From positions 1 through 55,090 of the forward strand of contig JAQUKQ010000008.1 of NCBI GenBank assembly GCA_028718985.1: DNA of 55,090 nucleotides, given 5' to 3'. The DNA comes from Desulfobulbaceae bacterium (GTDB lineage Bacteria; Desulfobacterota; Desulfobulbia; Desulfobulbales; VMSU01). How positions within the stretch are numbered: the first letter of the stretch is position 1; every line of letters starts with the position of its first letter. The translations under genes were made by a program, and so were the position numbers. Under the pieces are notes generated by a model. The model did no database searches and was not told the DNA's origin. It was given only the letters and a program-made list of their open reading frames with translations. Positions 17,753-26,254 of this stretch are shown piece by piece.

Positions 17753-20080
17753 TCATGTCTCATCAACCTCTGTCCACACAGGACCTTTGACGGTATCGAC
17801 CACCGCAATCCCCTGCCGAACCAATTCATCACGAACACCATCTGCCTTGACCCAATCTTTCTGTTGCCGGGCCAGTTCACGATCCATGATTAATTTGTCG
17901 ATCTCGGGCGTCAGTGGGCACTCCTTCAATCGCAGAACATTGAGAACCTCGTTGATTCTTCCCAAGGACTCGAAGAGGTACTTCTTTTGGTCAGCATCAA
18001 GTTGCCCCTGCTCGAGGACGGGGTTCATTTTCTTGATGAAATCGAAGAGTGCGGCGATGGCTCTGGCGATATTAAGATCGTCATCTAGGCTGGCAAAAAA
18101 GGCTCCCTCCATCGTCGTTACGTAGGTAACCACCTGGGGGTGTGGGAGTCCTAGAGGGAGGCAGATTAGTTTTCGAGTAAATTCGTCTAAGCGTTTCAGG
18201 TTCTTCTTGGCCGCATCAAGGCGCTTGCGAGAGAAATCAATGACTTTTCGGTAGTGCGTGCCGAGCAGGAAAAATCTGACTTCTCTGGCGCTGTATCCTT
18301 GCGCTAACAAGTCTCGTAACGTAACGGTGTTCGTCTTGTCCTTGCCCATTCTCTTGCCATCAACTAAGACCATTTCGCTATGAAGCCAAAACCTGGCCAG
18401 AGGTTTACCGGTGATCGCCTCAGCAATCGCGTTCTCATTTTCATGATGAGGGAAGATCAGGTTGCAGCCACTTGTATGTATGTCCATGGTCTCACCCAAA
18501 TAGTGCAAGGTCATTGCGGCGCACTCAACGTGCCAGCCAGGACGGACATTGCCGAATTCGCTTTCGAAGAAGATCCCCTTTTTGAGTTCGGCAAGGGTGG
18601 AGCGTTTCAGCAGGGTAAAGTCGACCGGATTGTCTTTGGCGTAATCGTCCAAATCAACTGTCTTGCCAACTTGGATCATGCTGAGATCGATGCGAGATAA
18701 GGCGCCATACTTCTGAAATTTTGAAATATCAAAATAGACGGAGCCATGCTTGACGTAGGCATACCCTTTCTTGACCAGTTGCGACGTGAGCTCGATCATG
18801 GCATCGACATGCTGGGAGGCCTTTGGGTAGAGTGTGGCTGGTTTGACACCGAGTTGTCGAATATCCTCCAAGAATTCAGCGATATAAAATTCTGTGAACT
18901 CAGCCAGGGGCTTGCCACTGGCAGCAGCCCCGTTAATGGTGTTGTCGTCGAGGTCAGTGAAATTCATGTAGTACTCGACGTTATATCCTTTGCAGGTTAG
19001 CACCCGTTGCACCAGATCGGCAAAAACAAAGCGGCGACAATGGCCAAGATTTGCGTATTCATAGGCCGTTGGTCCACAGGCGTAGAAGGTGACTCTGTCG
19101 GGATGGATTGGGGCGAAGAGCTCTTTTTTGCGGGAGAAAGTGTTGTGAAATTTTAAGCTGCTACTTGGCTCAGGTTCTGGAGCCTCCGGAGAAAAGAGGC
19201 TGGTGCTGAGATACTTCTCTCCCCCATCCGGAAAGATGACAACGATTACGCCCTCGCCAATCTGTTTGGCGCGGGTCAGAGCGGCACACATAGCAGCTCC
19301 TGAACTCATGCCGACAAAGAGGCCTTCTTTGCGCGCTAACAGACGGGCAGTGGCAAAGGCCTCTTCATCGGGGATATTGATAATCTGGAAGGGCTTAGTT
19401 TTGTCAAAGATGCCAGGGCAATAGGACTCTTTCATATTTTTTAGCCCTTGGATCTTATGACTATAAAATGGTTCCATCGCCGTTACCCGTACTTCGGGGT
19501 GATGGTCGGCGAAATATTGGCACAGCCCCATGACGGTGCCGGTGGTTCCCATGGTCGCGACGACATCGGTCACGCTCCCTTCGGTTTGCTCCCAGATTTC
19601 AGGGCCTGTGTGTTGATAGTGGGCTTGCCAATTGGCTTCATTGTTGAATTGATCGGTCAAAAAATAGCGATCAGGATGCTGCCTGGCCAAGGCGTAGGCT
19701 TGTTCGATGGCGCCGTCGGTACTCTTCTTGGCTGGAGTTAGTAAGATTTCAGCGCCAAAACCGATCATAATCTTACGTCGCTCGATGCTTGCTGATTCAG
19801 GCATGATGAGCTGGCATTTATACCCTTTGACGGCACAAACCATGGCAAGGCCAATACCGGTATTGCCACTAGTTGCCTCAAGCACGATCTTGTCAGGCGT
19901 CAACTCGCCGGAGGCCTCTGCCGCCTCAATCATTGAGAGGGCAATACGTTCCTTGACAGATCCCGCGGGATTGAACGATTCAATCTTGGCATAGATGGTT
20001 ACACCGGGGAAGGGGTTCAAGCGGTTGATGGGAATAATTGGGGTGTTACCGATATAGTCCAGAATAGTTTTCTTTTTCAT
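17753..20080 (-). CDS. cysK-cysS: Cysteine synthase / cysteinyl-tRNA synthetase fusion
   Basis: One frame of 775 residues. Residues 1-about 297 are an O-acetylserine sulfhydrylase: PLP lysine K43 in AGSVKER, the TSGNTG loop at 70-75, and GMSSGAA near 257. Residues about 309-775 are a cysteinyl-tRNA synthetase: zinc ligands C335 (YACGPTAY), C520 (HVECAAM), and H545/E549 (PHHENE). The ATP signatures are altered: HIGH reads NLGH (344-347) and KMSKS reads RMGKD (577-581). If both halves work, cysteine made from sulfide and O-acetylserine would be loaded onto tRNA-Cys by the same protein. It lies just downstream of the dsrMKJOP operon but is cut off from it by a terminator. There is no strong ribosome site at 20080, and no stop or frameshift at the junction. 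Confidence 0.92.
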   Translation of the reverse strand: MKKKTILDYIGNTPIIPINRLNPFPGVTIYAKIESFNPAGSVKERIALSMIEAAEASGELTPDKIVLEATSGNTGIGLAMVCAVKGYKCQLIMPESASIERRKIMIGFGAEILLTPAKKSTDGAIEQAYALARQHPDRYFLTDQFNNEANWQAHYQHTGPEIWEQTEGSVTDVVATMGTTGTVMGLCQYFADHHPEVRVTAMEPFYSHKIQGLKNMKESYCPGIFDKTKPFQIINIPDEEAFATARLLARKEGLFVGMSSGAAMCAALTRAKQIGEGVIVVIFPDGGEKYLSTSLFSPEAPEPEPSSSLKFHNTFSRKKELFAPIHPDRVTFYACGPTAYEYANLGHCRRFVFADLVQRVLTCKGYNVEYYMNFTDLDDNTINGAAASGKPLAEFTEFYIAEFLEDIRQLGVKPATLYPKASQHVDAMIELTSQLVKKGYAYVKHGSVYFDISKFQKYGALSRIDLSMIQVGKTVDLDDYAKDNPVDFTLLKRSTLAELKKGIFFESEFGNVRPGWHVECAAMTLHYLGETMDIHTSGCNLIFPHHENENAIAEAITGKPLARFWLHSEMVLVDGKRMGKDKTNTVTLRDLLAQGYSAREVRFFLLGTHYRKVIDFSRKRLDAAKKNLKRLDEFTRKLICLPLGLPHPQVVTYVTTMEGAFFASLDDDLNIARAIAALFDFIKKMNPVLEQGQLDADQKKYLFESLGRINEVLNVLRLKECPLTPEIDKLIMDRELARQQKDWVKADGVRDELVRQGIAVVDTVKGPVWTEVDET

Positions 20081-20161
20081 GGCAGTTCATTTAGCTAACT
20101 ATACTCATAGGGTGAATAAGATGTGCACGGGGCAGATCGAGATGTATGTTTGACGTAAAGC

Positions 20162-20208
20162 AAAAAAAAAGGCAAGCGCTCAGTTGTTGAGCACCTGCCT
20201 TTTTTTTA
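20162..20208 (-). terminator. Intrinsic terminator of the dsr operon
   Basis: AGGCA...GCTCA pairs with TGAGC...TGCCT around GTTGT, flanked by nine A on one side and eight T on the other. It sits 20 bases after the dsrP stop and ends the operon on the minus strand. Confidence 0.85.
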
Positions 20209-20227
20209 TTGGAACAGTCAGAAAGGG

Positions 20228-21379
20228 TTATTTCTTGTTTTCTACGGTAATGGCAATTTTATAGAGAATGGTAAGAATCAAGGCGCCTGTTGCCCATACT
20301 GCCATGCTGATACCGATCTCGATGACTGTTGGGATATATTCGGTCACTCGATCCAATGGATTTGGCACAAATCCGCCGAGGACCATGCCAACTCCTTTGT
20401 CGATCCAGAGCGAAAGAAAGAGCATGCCGCAGGCCAGAGCAAAAGTACCCTCCTTCTTCTTGATTTGAGGGAAAAGGAGCATGGTCGTAGCGATCAGTCC
20501 AATGGTGAGAGAGAACCTCATCGGCAACACCAAATTGTCATGCCCTTCAAGGCCCCAGAACAGGTAGTCGAGGGTGTGCATGTGGCCTGGGATTCGGCTG
20601 TAATAGGCGACAAAGAACTCAAGACCAAGAAAGAAGAAATTGGCCAAGGCGGCATAGGTGATGATGGTTCCCAGTTTTTGGAACGCTTTTTCTCCGGCAT
20701 CAAAGTCTGCAACGCGTTTGAGTATCATCGATATCAAAACCAATAAGGCAGGCCCAGCGGCAAAGGCGGAGGCCAAAAAGCGTGGGGCGAGGATGGCGGT
20801 CAACCAGAAATGACGCCCAGGCAGACCACAGTACAAGAAGGCAGTTACTGTGTGAATACTGAAGGCCCATGGAATCGATAAGTAGATAAGCGGCTTGACC
20901 CATTGCGGATAATGAACCCCTTTATTATGGGCGTTCAGGATGACCCAACCGCAGATCGCATTTAAGAAGAGATAGCCGTTCAAAACGATCATGTCCCAGA
21001 ACAGCATAGAGTTTGGCGTGGGGTGCAGGAGAACATTCATGATACGCATCGGCTGGCCAAGGTCAGCCGTGATGAACATGATGCACATGGCAACCGCAGC
21101 GATGGCCATGAATTCTCCCAGGATGGTAATCTTACCGAACTCTTTGAAATCATGGATATAGTACGGTAAAACCAGCATGACTCCTCCAGCCGCAACACCA
21201 ACCATGAAGGTAAATTGGGCAATGTAAATTCCCCAAGATACATCGCGGCTCATACCGGTGGCACCGAGACCGTAATTGAATTGATAAAGGTAAAAGAGAC
21301 CGCCTATACTGATAACACCCAGTAAAAAGAAGATCCAAGCCCAATATTTATTATTTCCTACTAGCGCCTTCTCTAACAT
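20228..21379 (-). CDS. dsrP: DsrP, NrfD-like membrane subunit of the DsrMKJOP complex
   Basis: A 383-residue integral membrane protein with about ten hydrophobic helices and the NrfD/PsrC family look (SWGIYIAQFTFMVGVAAGG near the N-terminus). In DsrMKJOP it is the quinone-interacting subunit that pairs with the iron-sulfur protein DsrO and the cytochrome DsrJ. It starts 9 bases after dsrO, with AAGGTGA ahead. It is the last gene before the terminator. Confidence 0.95.
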   Translation of the reverse strand: MLEKALVGNNKYWAWIFFLLGVISIGGLFYLYQFNYGLGATGMSRDVSWGIYIAQFTFMVGVAAGGVMLVLPYYIHDFKEFGKITILGEFMAIAAVAMCIMFITADLGQPMRIMNVLLHPTPNSMLFWDMIVLNGYLFLNAICGWVILNAHNKGVHYPQWVKPLIYLSIPWAFSIHTVTAFLYCGLPGRHFWLTAILAPRFLASAFAAGPALLVLISMILKRVADFDAGEKAFQKLGTIITYAALANFFFLGLEFFVAYYSRIPGHMHTLDYLFWGLEGHDNLVLPMRFSLTIGLIATTMLLFPQIKKKEGTFALACGMLFLSLWIDKGVGMVLGGFVPNPLDRVTEYIPTVIEIGISMAVWATGALILTILYKIAITVENKK

Positions 21380-21388
21380 AGTTTCACC

Positions 21389-22252
21389 TTAAATGATGTA
21401 GAACACGGAAGGTTTCGTCCCGGCAGCCGGATTCCGCTGAATGGTAAAATTGGCACTCAAGACCTGAGCGATTTCTGATTTAGGGTCATTGATGTTGCCA
21501 AAGACCATGGCCTTTGTGTTGCCTGTCGCTTCGACGCAAGCAGGGAGTTTGCCGACAGCCAGCCGTTCTGGGCAGAAGTTGCATTTTTCGACAACACCAC
21601 GCATTCTGGTAGGGTAGTTCGGGTTAATCCCATTCTTGTAAAACTTATAATTGCCGTTCGCGTACTTCTCGCGTGGGTTACGCCAATTGAAGCTTCGTGC
21701 GCCATAAGGGCATGCGGCCATGCAGAATCGACAGCCAATGCAGCGGTGAAAATCCATTACCACAACACCATGATCGTTCTTGAAGGTTGCCTTGGTGGGG
21801 CAAGCACGCACACAGGGCGGGTTTGCGCAATGATTACATGTCAAAAGGACAGGCAGGTCATTGAGGCCAGTCATACTCTTGTTTTGACTATAGCCGGTAA
21901 AGCCATGCTCGTAATCGTCCACCCAAATCCATTTGATCTCATCTTTGGGATTGCCGAAGTCGGGGACATTGTGCTCACTATGACAAGCAGTCACACATTT
22001 TTCAGCAAGGCCCTGATGTTCGGCAAACTTCTTGATGTCAATGACCATCCCATATTGGAAAAGGTTAGACTCTTCCTCGTGACCACCGTGACCGGTAGCA
22101 TGACTTCCTTCAGCGGCGGGCGGGGCACCATGCTCAGTGCTCGAGGCAAAGGCCGCTCCGTTTAAGAGGGAATTAAAGGCCGTTGGCGCGGTTATGCCTG
22201 CTACTGCAGAGAGACCAGCAATCTTTAAAAATTTTCTTCGTTTAACATCCAT
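21389..22252 (-). CDS. dsrO: DsrO, periplasmic ferredoxin-like subunit
   Basis: A 287-residue protein with a twin-arginine signal (RRKFLKIAG at residues 5-13) followed by a hydrophobic stretch. Four cysteine clusters for [4Fe-4S] centres follow: CVTACHSEHN, CNHCANPPCVRACP, CIGCRFCMAACP, and CNFCPE...PAC. It is exported folded by Tat and transfers electrons between DsrJ and DsrP. Its ATG overlaps the dsrJ stop by one base (TAATG). A His/Gly-rich stretch (residues 43-58) follows the signal. Confidence 0.95.
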   Translation of the reverse strand: MDVKRRKFLKIAGLSAVAGITAPTAFNSLLNGAAFASSTEHGAPPAAEGSHATGHGGHEEESNLFQYGMVIDIKKFAEHQGLAEKCVTACHSEHNVPDFGNPKDEIKWIWVDDYEHGFTGYSQNKSMTGLNDLPVLLTCNHCANPPCVRACPTKATFKNDHGVVVMDFHRCIGCRFCMAACPYGARSFNWRNPREKYANGNYKFYKNGINPNYPTRMRGVVEKCNFCPERLAVGKLPACVEATGNTKAMVFGNINDPKSEIAQVLSANFTIQRNPAAGTKPSVFYII

Positions 22253-22635
22253 TACTTTGTCTCCTTAGGCTGGAAGTGGCAATCCCAACAGAAAGGGTCA
22301 ACCGCCGCATAGGTATGGCACTCATCGCAGAATTTTTTACGATCTGGGTGGCATGCCATGCAACCAAGCTGCAGGCTTTTCACATACTGTTTGCCACCTA
22401 ATTCGATTACTTTTCGATTTTCATCGCGCACAACCTCATTTCGCCATATATCCAGAACCTGCATATGCGAACTGCGCATGTAGTCGACAGTTCCAACGCA
22501 CTGTTTGACATCCTTGGGTAGCTCGGTTTTTGGGACATGCTGTGCCCTCACCAAATTGTACCACACCGGAAATGTCATAATAATGACAAAGATTGCAAGT
22601 CCTGTTAACACTTTTCCTCGATCATACATCGGCAT
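22252..22635 (-). CDS. dsrJ: DsrJ, triheme cytochrome c
   Basis: A 127-residue protein with one N-terminal membrane/signal helix and three c-type heme sites: CMACH, CDECH and CWDCH. Cys46 (KQCVG) matches the conserved cysteine proposed as an unusual axial ligand of one DsrJ heme. The ATG at 22635 forms a TGATG overlap with the dsrK stop; a GTG at 22638 is the alternative. It is periplasmic and works with DsrO and DsrP. Confidence 0.95.
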   Translation of the reverse strand: MPMYDRGKVLTGLAIFVIIMTFPVWYNLVRAQHVPKTELPKDVKQCVGTVDYMRSSHMQVLDIWRNEVVRDENRKVIELGGKQYVKSLQLGCMACHPDRKKFCDECHTYAAVDPFCWDCHFQPKETK

Positions 22636-24278
22636 CACCCTTCCATTCCTTCAAGGGGCTCAAAACGAAGGCCCGATTCCCTTTCTTTCTCCCCATCCAT
22701 CACCAAGGCGTTACCAACCAGTTCGGAAACACCGCATACCTGTGTGCCAGGGACCCAAAAGTCTACTAAGGCTGTAAGCGTAGCCCGGTCGATGGCGCAG
22801 ACGCATGACAGTGTGTCGACATCGTGGGTATCTTTGACGTACTGCACGGCGTTGGCCCTAGGTAGACCGGCCCGCATGCGCAGATCCATGATTTCGCCGG
22901 TGTTGAGGCCTGTACCGGAACCGCAGCAGAAGGTTGATTCGCGAATCGTATTCTCCGGCATTTCGAAGAAGTTGTTGGCGACATTTTTGAGGATATAGCG
23001 CGGCTCTTCAATCAAACCCATGGCCCTAGCTGGGTTGCAGGAGTCATGATAGGTGACGCGGCGGTGGTTGTTGCGTGTTGGGTCTAGTTTCAGTTTGCCA
23101 TGGCGGATCAAGTCAGCGGTGAACTCGCTGATGTGCACCATCTTGGTTGAAGCGGCATTGTCAAAGACTGTACCAGTGATTGGTGATTTAGGGATCTGCA
23201 GGAAGTCCGCCGGTCCATTCATAGTGTCCATGTATTGATGGAGCACTCGCCACATGTGGCCGCACTCGCCACCCAGTATCCATTTCACACCCAGGCGTTT
23301 GGCCTCGGCGTACATCTTGGCGTTCAGGCGTTTCATGGTTTCGTTGTTGGTGAAAAGACCGAAATTCCCGCCCTCTGAGGCATAGGTGCTGAAGGTATAG
23401 TCCAGACCAATGTGTTCGAAAAGGAGCAGGTAGCCCATGAAGGTATAAATACCGGGCTCAGCAAAAACATCAGCTGATGGCGTGATAAAGAGAACCTCAG
23501 CACCCTTTCTGTTCCAGCTCGGGGTGATGCGGATGCCGGTGATCGATTCAATGTCATCACAGAGGTATTCTGCATTTTCCTTCAAGGTGTGAGGCTGCAG
23601 ACCCATGTGGTTACCGGTGCGGTTGGAGTTGGCGGCAGGCTCAAGAATCCAGTTGGTGTTGACACCAACCAAATGCAGGAGTTCGCGGGCCATCATCGTT
23701 ACCTCAGCAGTATCAATACCGTAGGGGCAGAAGACCGAGCAGCGACGACACTCTGTGCACTGATAGAAGTACATAAACCACTCTTTCAGTACACCGAAGG
23801 TCATCTCGCGGGCACCGGCAAGTTTGCCCAAAATCTTACCAGCCTTAGTGAACTCGTTACGGTAGATTGACCGCATGAGCTCAGCACGCAGAACCGGCAT
23901 GTTCTTTGGATCTCCAGTCCCCAAAAAGAAATGGCACTTGTCAGCGCAAGCACCGCAACGAACGCAACAATCCATGAAGATCTTGAGCGAACGGAACTTG
24001 TCGAGACGTTCTTTCAGGCCATTGATAATGATCTCTTTCCAATTCTCTGGAAGCTGCCAGTCATCACTCTCGGGATCCCACGTTCTTGCTGGGCCAAATT
24101 TACCTGGCAGGGATTTGGAATGGTATTCAACCATCTCTTTCTTTGCCGGATAACAGAAATTCCCGGGTTTGATTATCGCTGGCACATCCCACCAGTCTGT
24201 GGTTGGAACCGCTCCCGTCATCAGGGAAGGATCCCGGGCGACACTAACACCGAGTTCATCTACTTTCATATTTGCCAT
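22635..24278 (-). CDS. dsrK: DsrK, HdrD-like iron-sulfur subunit
   Basis: A 547-residue cytoplasmic protein. Two [4Fe-4S] motifs, CVRCGACADKC and CTECRRCSVFCP, are followed by heterodisulfide-reductase-like cysteine regions, including SCNPAR and the CCG motif in FCCGSGTG. It is thought to reduce the DsrC trisulfide using menaquinol electrons received through DsrM. The ATG at 24278 has TAAGGAT six bases ahead, so the TTG two codons upstream is rejected. It is followed directly by dsrJ. Confidence 0.96.
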   Translation of the reverse strand: MANMKVDELGVSVARDPSLMTGAVPTTDWWDVPAIIKPGNFCYPAKKEMVEYHSKSLPGKFGPARTWDPESDDWQLPENWKEIIINGLKERLDKFRSLKIFMDCCVRCGACADKCHFFLGTGDPKNMPVLRAELMRSIYRNEFTKAGKILGKLAGAREMTFGVLKEWFMYFYQCTECRRCSVFCPYGIDTAEVTMMARELLHLVGVNTNWILEPAANSNRTGNHMGLQPHTLKENAEYLCDDIESITGIRITPSWNRKGAEVLFITPSADVFAEPGIYTFMGYLLLFEHIGLDYTFSTYASEGGNFGLFTNNETMKRLNAKMYAEAKRLGVKWILGGECGHMWRVLHQYMDTMNGPADFLQIPKSPITGTVFDNAASTKMVHISEFTADLIRHGKLKLDPTRNNHRRVTYHDSCNPARAMGLIEEPRYILKNVANNFFEMPENTIRESTFCCGSGTGLNTGEIMDLRMRAGLPRANAVQYVKDTHDVDTLSCVCAIDRATLTALVDFWVPGTQVCGVSELVGNALVMDGEKERESGLRFEPLEGMEG

Positions 24279-24377
24279 TGTCAATATCCTTACGTGCTGG
24301 TGATTCCTTAACGCTTCTGCCTTTGTCGCTAATCAGCAGTACCAAGTTTGCGTTACAGCCAAACAGTCCAGGTTGGT

Positions 24378-25403
24378 TTATTCCGTCGTTGCTTCTGCAG
24401 CGGCGACAGGCAACTCCTTGTCTACAGGGATGTCCGCATCAACCATGAACTCTCTAAACTCGTCTTCATATGCGGCATATGAGTGGGGCTTCAAATTTGG
24501 ATCGTTCCATGGGTTAATGTGACGAACCATCCGGCTGTTGTTAGCCAAGTTTCTGGTAGGGCTCATAAACACCCCGCCCATGTGCATCAGTTTGCTGAAG
24601 GGGAAGTAGACCAGCAAGGTGCAGACGAGGAAGATATGGACATAGAAGACCATTCCCAAGTCACCAACGATGCTGGGGTGCAGAGTTGTGAGACCGACGG
24701 CTAACTGTTTAACCGCTACGATATCTACTCGTGTTACGTAACGCATCAGCATGCCGGTCGCGGCGATGCTGAAGATAAGAAACAGAGGGAAGTAGTCAGC
24801 AGGGAGAGAGATGTAGCGCACATTGGTGAGAATTATGCGGCGCAGAAAGAGCAAGGTTATGGCACCAAGGATGACCAGGTCAGATTGATACAAATGCGGT
24901 AGACCGATCTGCAGAAAACCATCGGCATACTCTAAGATGTTGACGAAAAATGGAATTGGGTCGGCAAAGAGGCGCAGGTGGCGAACGATAATTACCAGGA
25001 AGGCATAATGGAAGAGCAGACCGAAGAGCCAGAGATATTTGCTTGACCCATAGCGCAACTTTGGTCCATCGTAGACGTCGGCTTGGGTGTTACGAAAGAG
25101 GGAGCGGAACAGGAAGATTTCCAGAGCCATTCGTGCGAGAACGCCGGTTGTGGTTGAAGGGCAATCTAAACAGTCCTGCTTGATCCAGGGAAGGGAGTTG
25201 GCCTGCCCACAGGTGGTTGGGATGCGAAAGGGAACCGGTGACTTGGCCCAACCTACGACCTTGTTGATAAAACCGCCGAGAAAGATAAGCAAGGCCAAGT
25301 AGGGGAAGACAATGCCAAACAATGCCTCCAAACCTGCTTGCGAACCAATAGCGGCAATAATGATGAGACCAAGGACGGCGACGAAGGGATATAGGATTTT
25401 CAT
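24378..25403 (-). CDS. dsrM: DsrM, membrane cytochrome b subunit
   Basis: A 341-residue membrane protein of the NarI-like heme b family, with about six transmembrane helices and histidines in them (for example FHYAFLVIIVRH and YVHIFLVCTLLV). The loop near residues 64-80 has cysteines (TTCGQ, DCLDC). It exchanges electrons with the menaquinone pool and passes them to DsrK, encoded 99 bases downstream. First dsr gene of the operon; a GAGG sits 8-11 bases before the ATG. Confidence 0.95.
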   Translation of the reverse strand: MKILYPFVAVLGLIIIAAIGSQAGLEALFGIVFPYLALLIFLGGFINKVVGWAKSPVPFRIPTTCGQANSLPWIKQDCLDCPSTTTGVLARMALEIFLFRSLFRNTQADVYDGPKLRYGSSKYLWLFGLLFHYAFLVIIVRHLRLFADPIPFFVNILEYADGFLQIGLPHLYQSDLVILGAITLLFLRRIILTNVRYISLPADYFPLFLIFSIAATGMLMRYVTRVDIVAVKQLAVGLTTLHPSIVGDLGMVFYVHIFLVCTLLVYFPFSKLMHMGGVFMSPTRNLANNSRMVRHINPWNDPNLKPHSYAAYEDEFREFMVDADIPVDKELPVAAAEATTE

Positions 25404-25437
25404 TTACTACGACCTCGCTTCAGGTTGAGTTGATAAG

Positions 25438-25989
25438 CTAGCAATCTCGAATAACTTTCAGCTCAATTTTCTCTTCTTGATTGTTGACCGCCATGGAGGA
25501 AGGGCAACGCCCTTCTGCCAAGACATGATTCTTTCTTCTGTATTCATTAACCTTAACCTGTGCGAGAAGTTCACGATCTTCCATGTACAGGTCGAAAAGC
25601 TTTAAAGAGAGGGCGTCAATCTTGGCCTCGAAGGCAAACCATTCTGAGCCTGCTTCCAACAAGATCGCTTCCCCTAATTGTGCCATCATGATCGTCTTGA
25701 GTTGGTATATAAACCCGACGGCGGCGGATGGTAAAAAATTCTGAACCGAGCGCAGTTTGATGAACTGCATTAACTCGGGTGGCATCTCCTGGGTGGTTCG
25801 ATCTCCAGTCAGTTGATCGAAGACTGCCGTCAGCCCGGATTTAGCGGCAAAGCCTAACGGATTGGCGAAGCGATCCTTCTGCTTCATGAAGAAGCTAGCG
25901 CCATCGGCTGAGTAGCTAGCCATAACGCTTTCAATCCACAATTGGACAATCTTTGGTTTTTTTTCTGCGAGAGTATCTTTGAAATTCAT
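25438..25989 (-). CDS. RsbRD N-terminal-domain protein upstream of dsrMKJOP
   Basis: A 183-residue soluble helical protein that reads as an RsbRD-type domain (WIESVMASY near residue 18 and helical signatures onward), with no STAS domain attached. RsbRD domains act as sensors or scaffolds in stress regulation. Genes of this kind are commonly found just ahead of dsrMKJOP in sulfate reducers, and here the gap to dsrM is 34 bases, so they probably share a transcript. Its function is not known. No transmembrane segment. Confidence 0.7.
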   Translation of the reverse strand: MNFKDTLAEKKPKIVQLWIESVMASYSADGASFFMKQKDRFANPLGFAAKSGLTAVFDQLTGDRTTQEMPPELMQFIKLRSVQNFLPSAAVGFIYQLKTIMMAQLGEAILLEAGSEWFAFEAKIDALSLKLFDLYMEDRELLAQVKVNEYRRKNHVLAEGRCPSSMAVNNQEEKIELKVIRDC

Positions 25990-26051
25990 ATCGGTAGTTA
26001 TACCTTAATTTCTTAATCAAATCAAACAATAAGAAGTTCAAAGTGAGCCCT

Positions 26052-26064
26052 CATTCATTGAATG
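26052..26064. promoter_or_regulatory. Palindrome upstream of the dsr operon
   Basis: CATTCA-T-TGAATG is a perfect 6-base inverted repeat 63-75 bases ahead of the first gene of the rsbRD-dsr unit. It could be an operator half-site pair. Nothing else gene-like is seen in 25990-26254. Confidence 0.3.
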
Positions 26065-26254
26065 CTGAACACGGTTATCACGTTTTTTTCTTTTTTTCAA
26101 CAGAAAAATGCGCCATTTGTTCTTCAGTTGAAAAATGCCACAGAGTAGATGAAATGTCGTTGACTGAAAAGTGGGGAGAGTGTTTTGCTCTTTGACGATA
26201 TGCGGGGGGTGGGGGGCAACCTCTGTCTAGCCTGCTTGCCTGGAGGCAGGCGGT

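Noticed and set aside
25996-26030. Sigma70 promoter TTGATT-17-TATAAC before the rsbRD gene
   Set aside because: The spacing is good, but transcription would start at about the start codon, leaving no leader or ribosome site.
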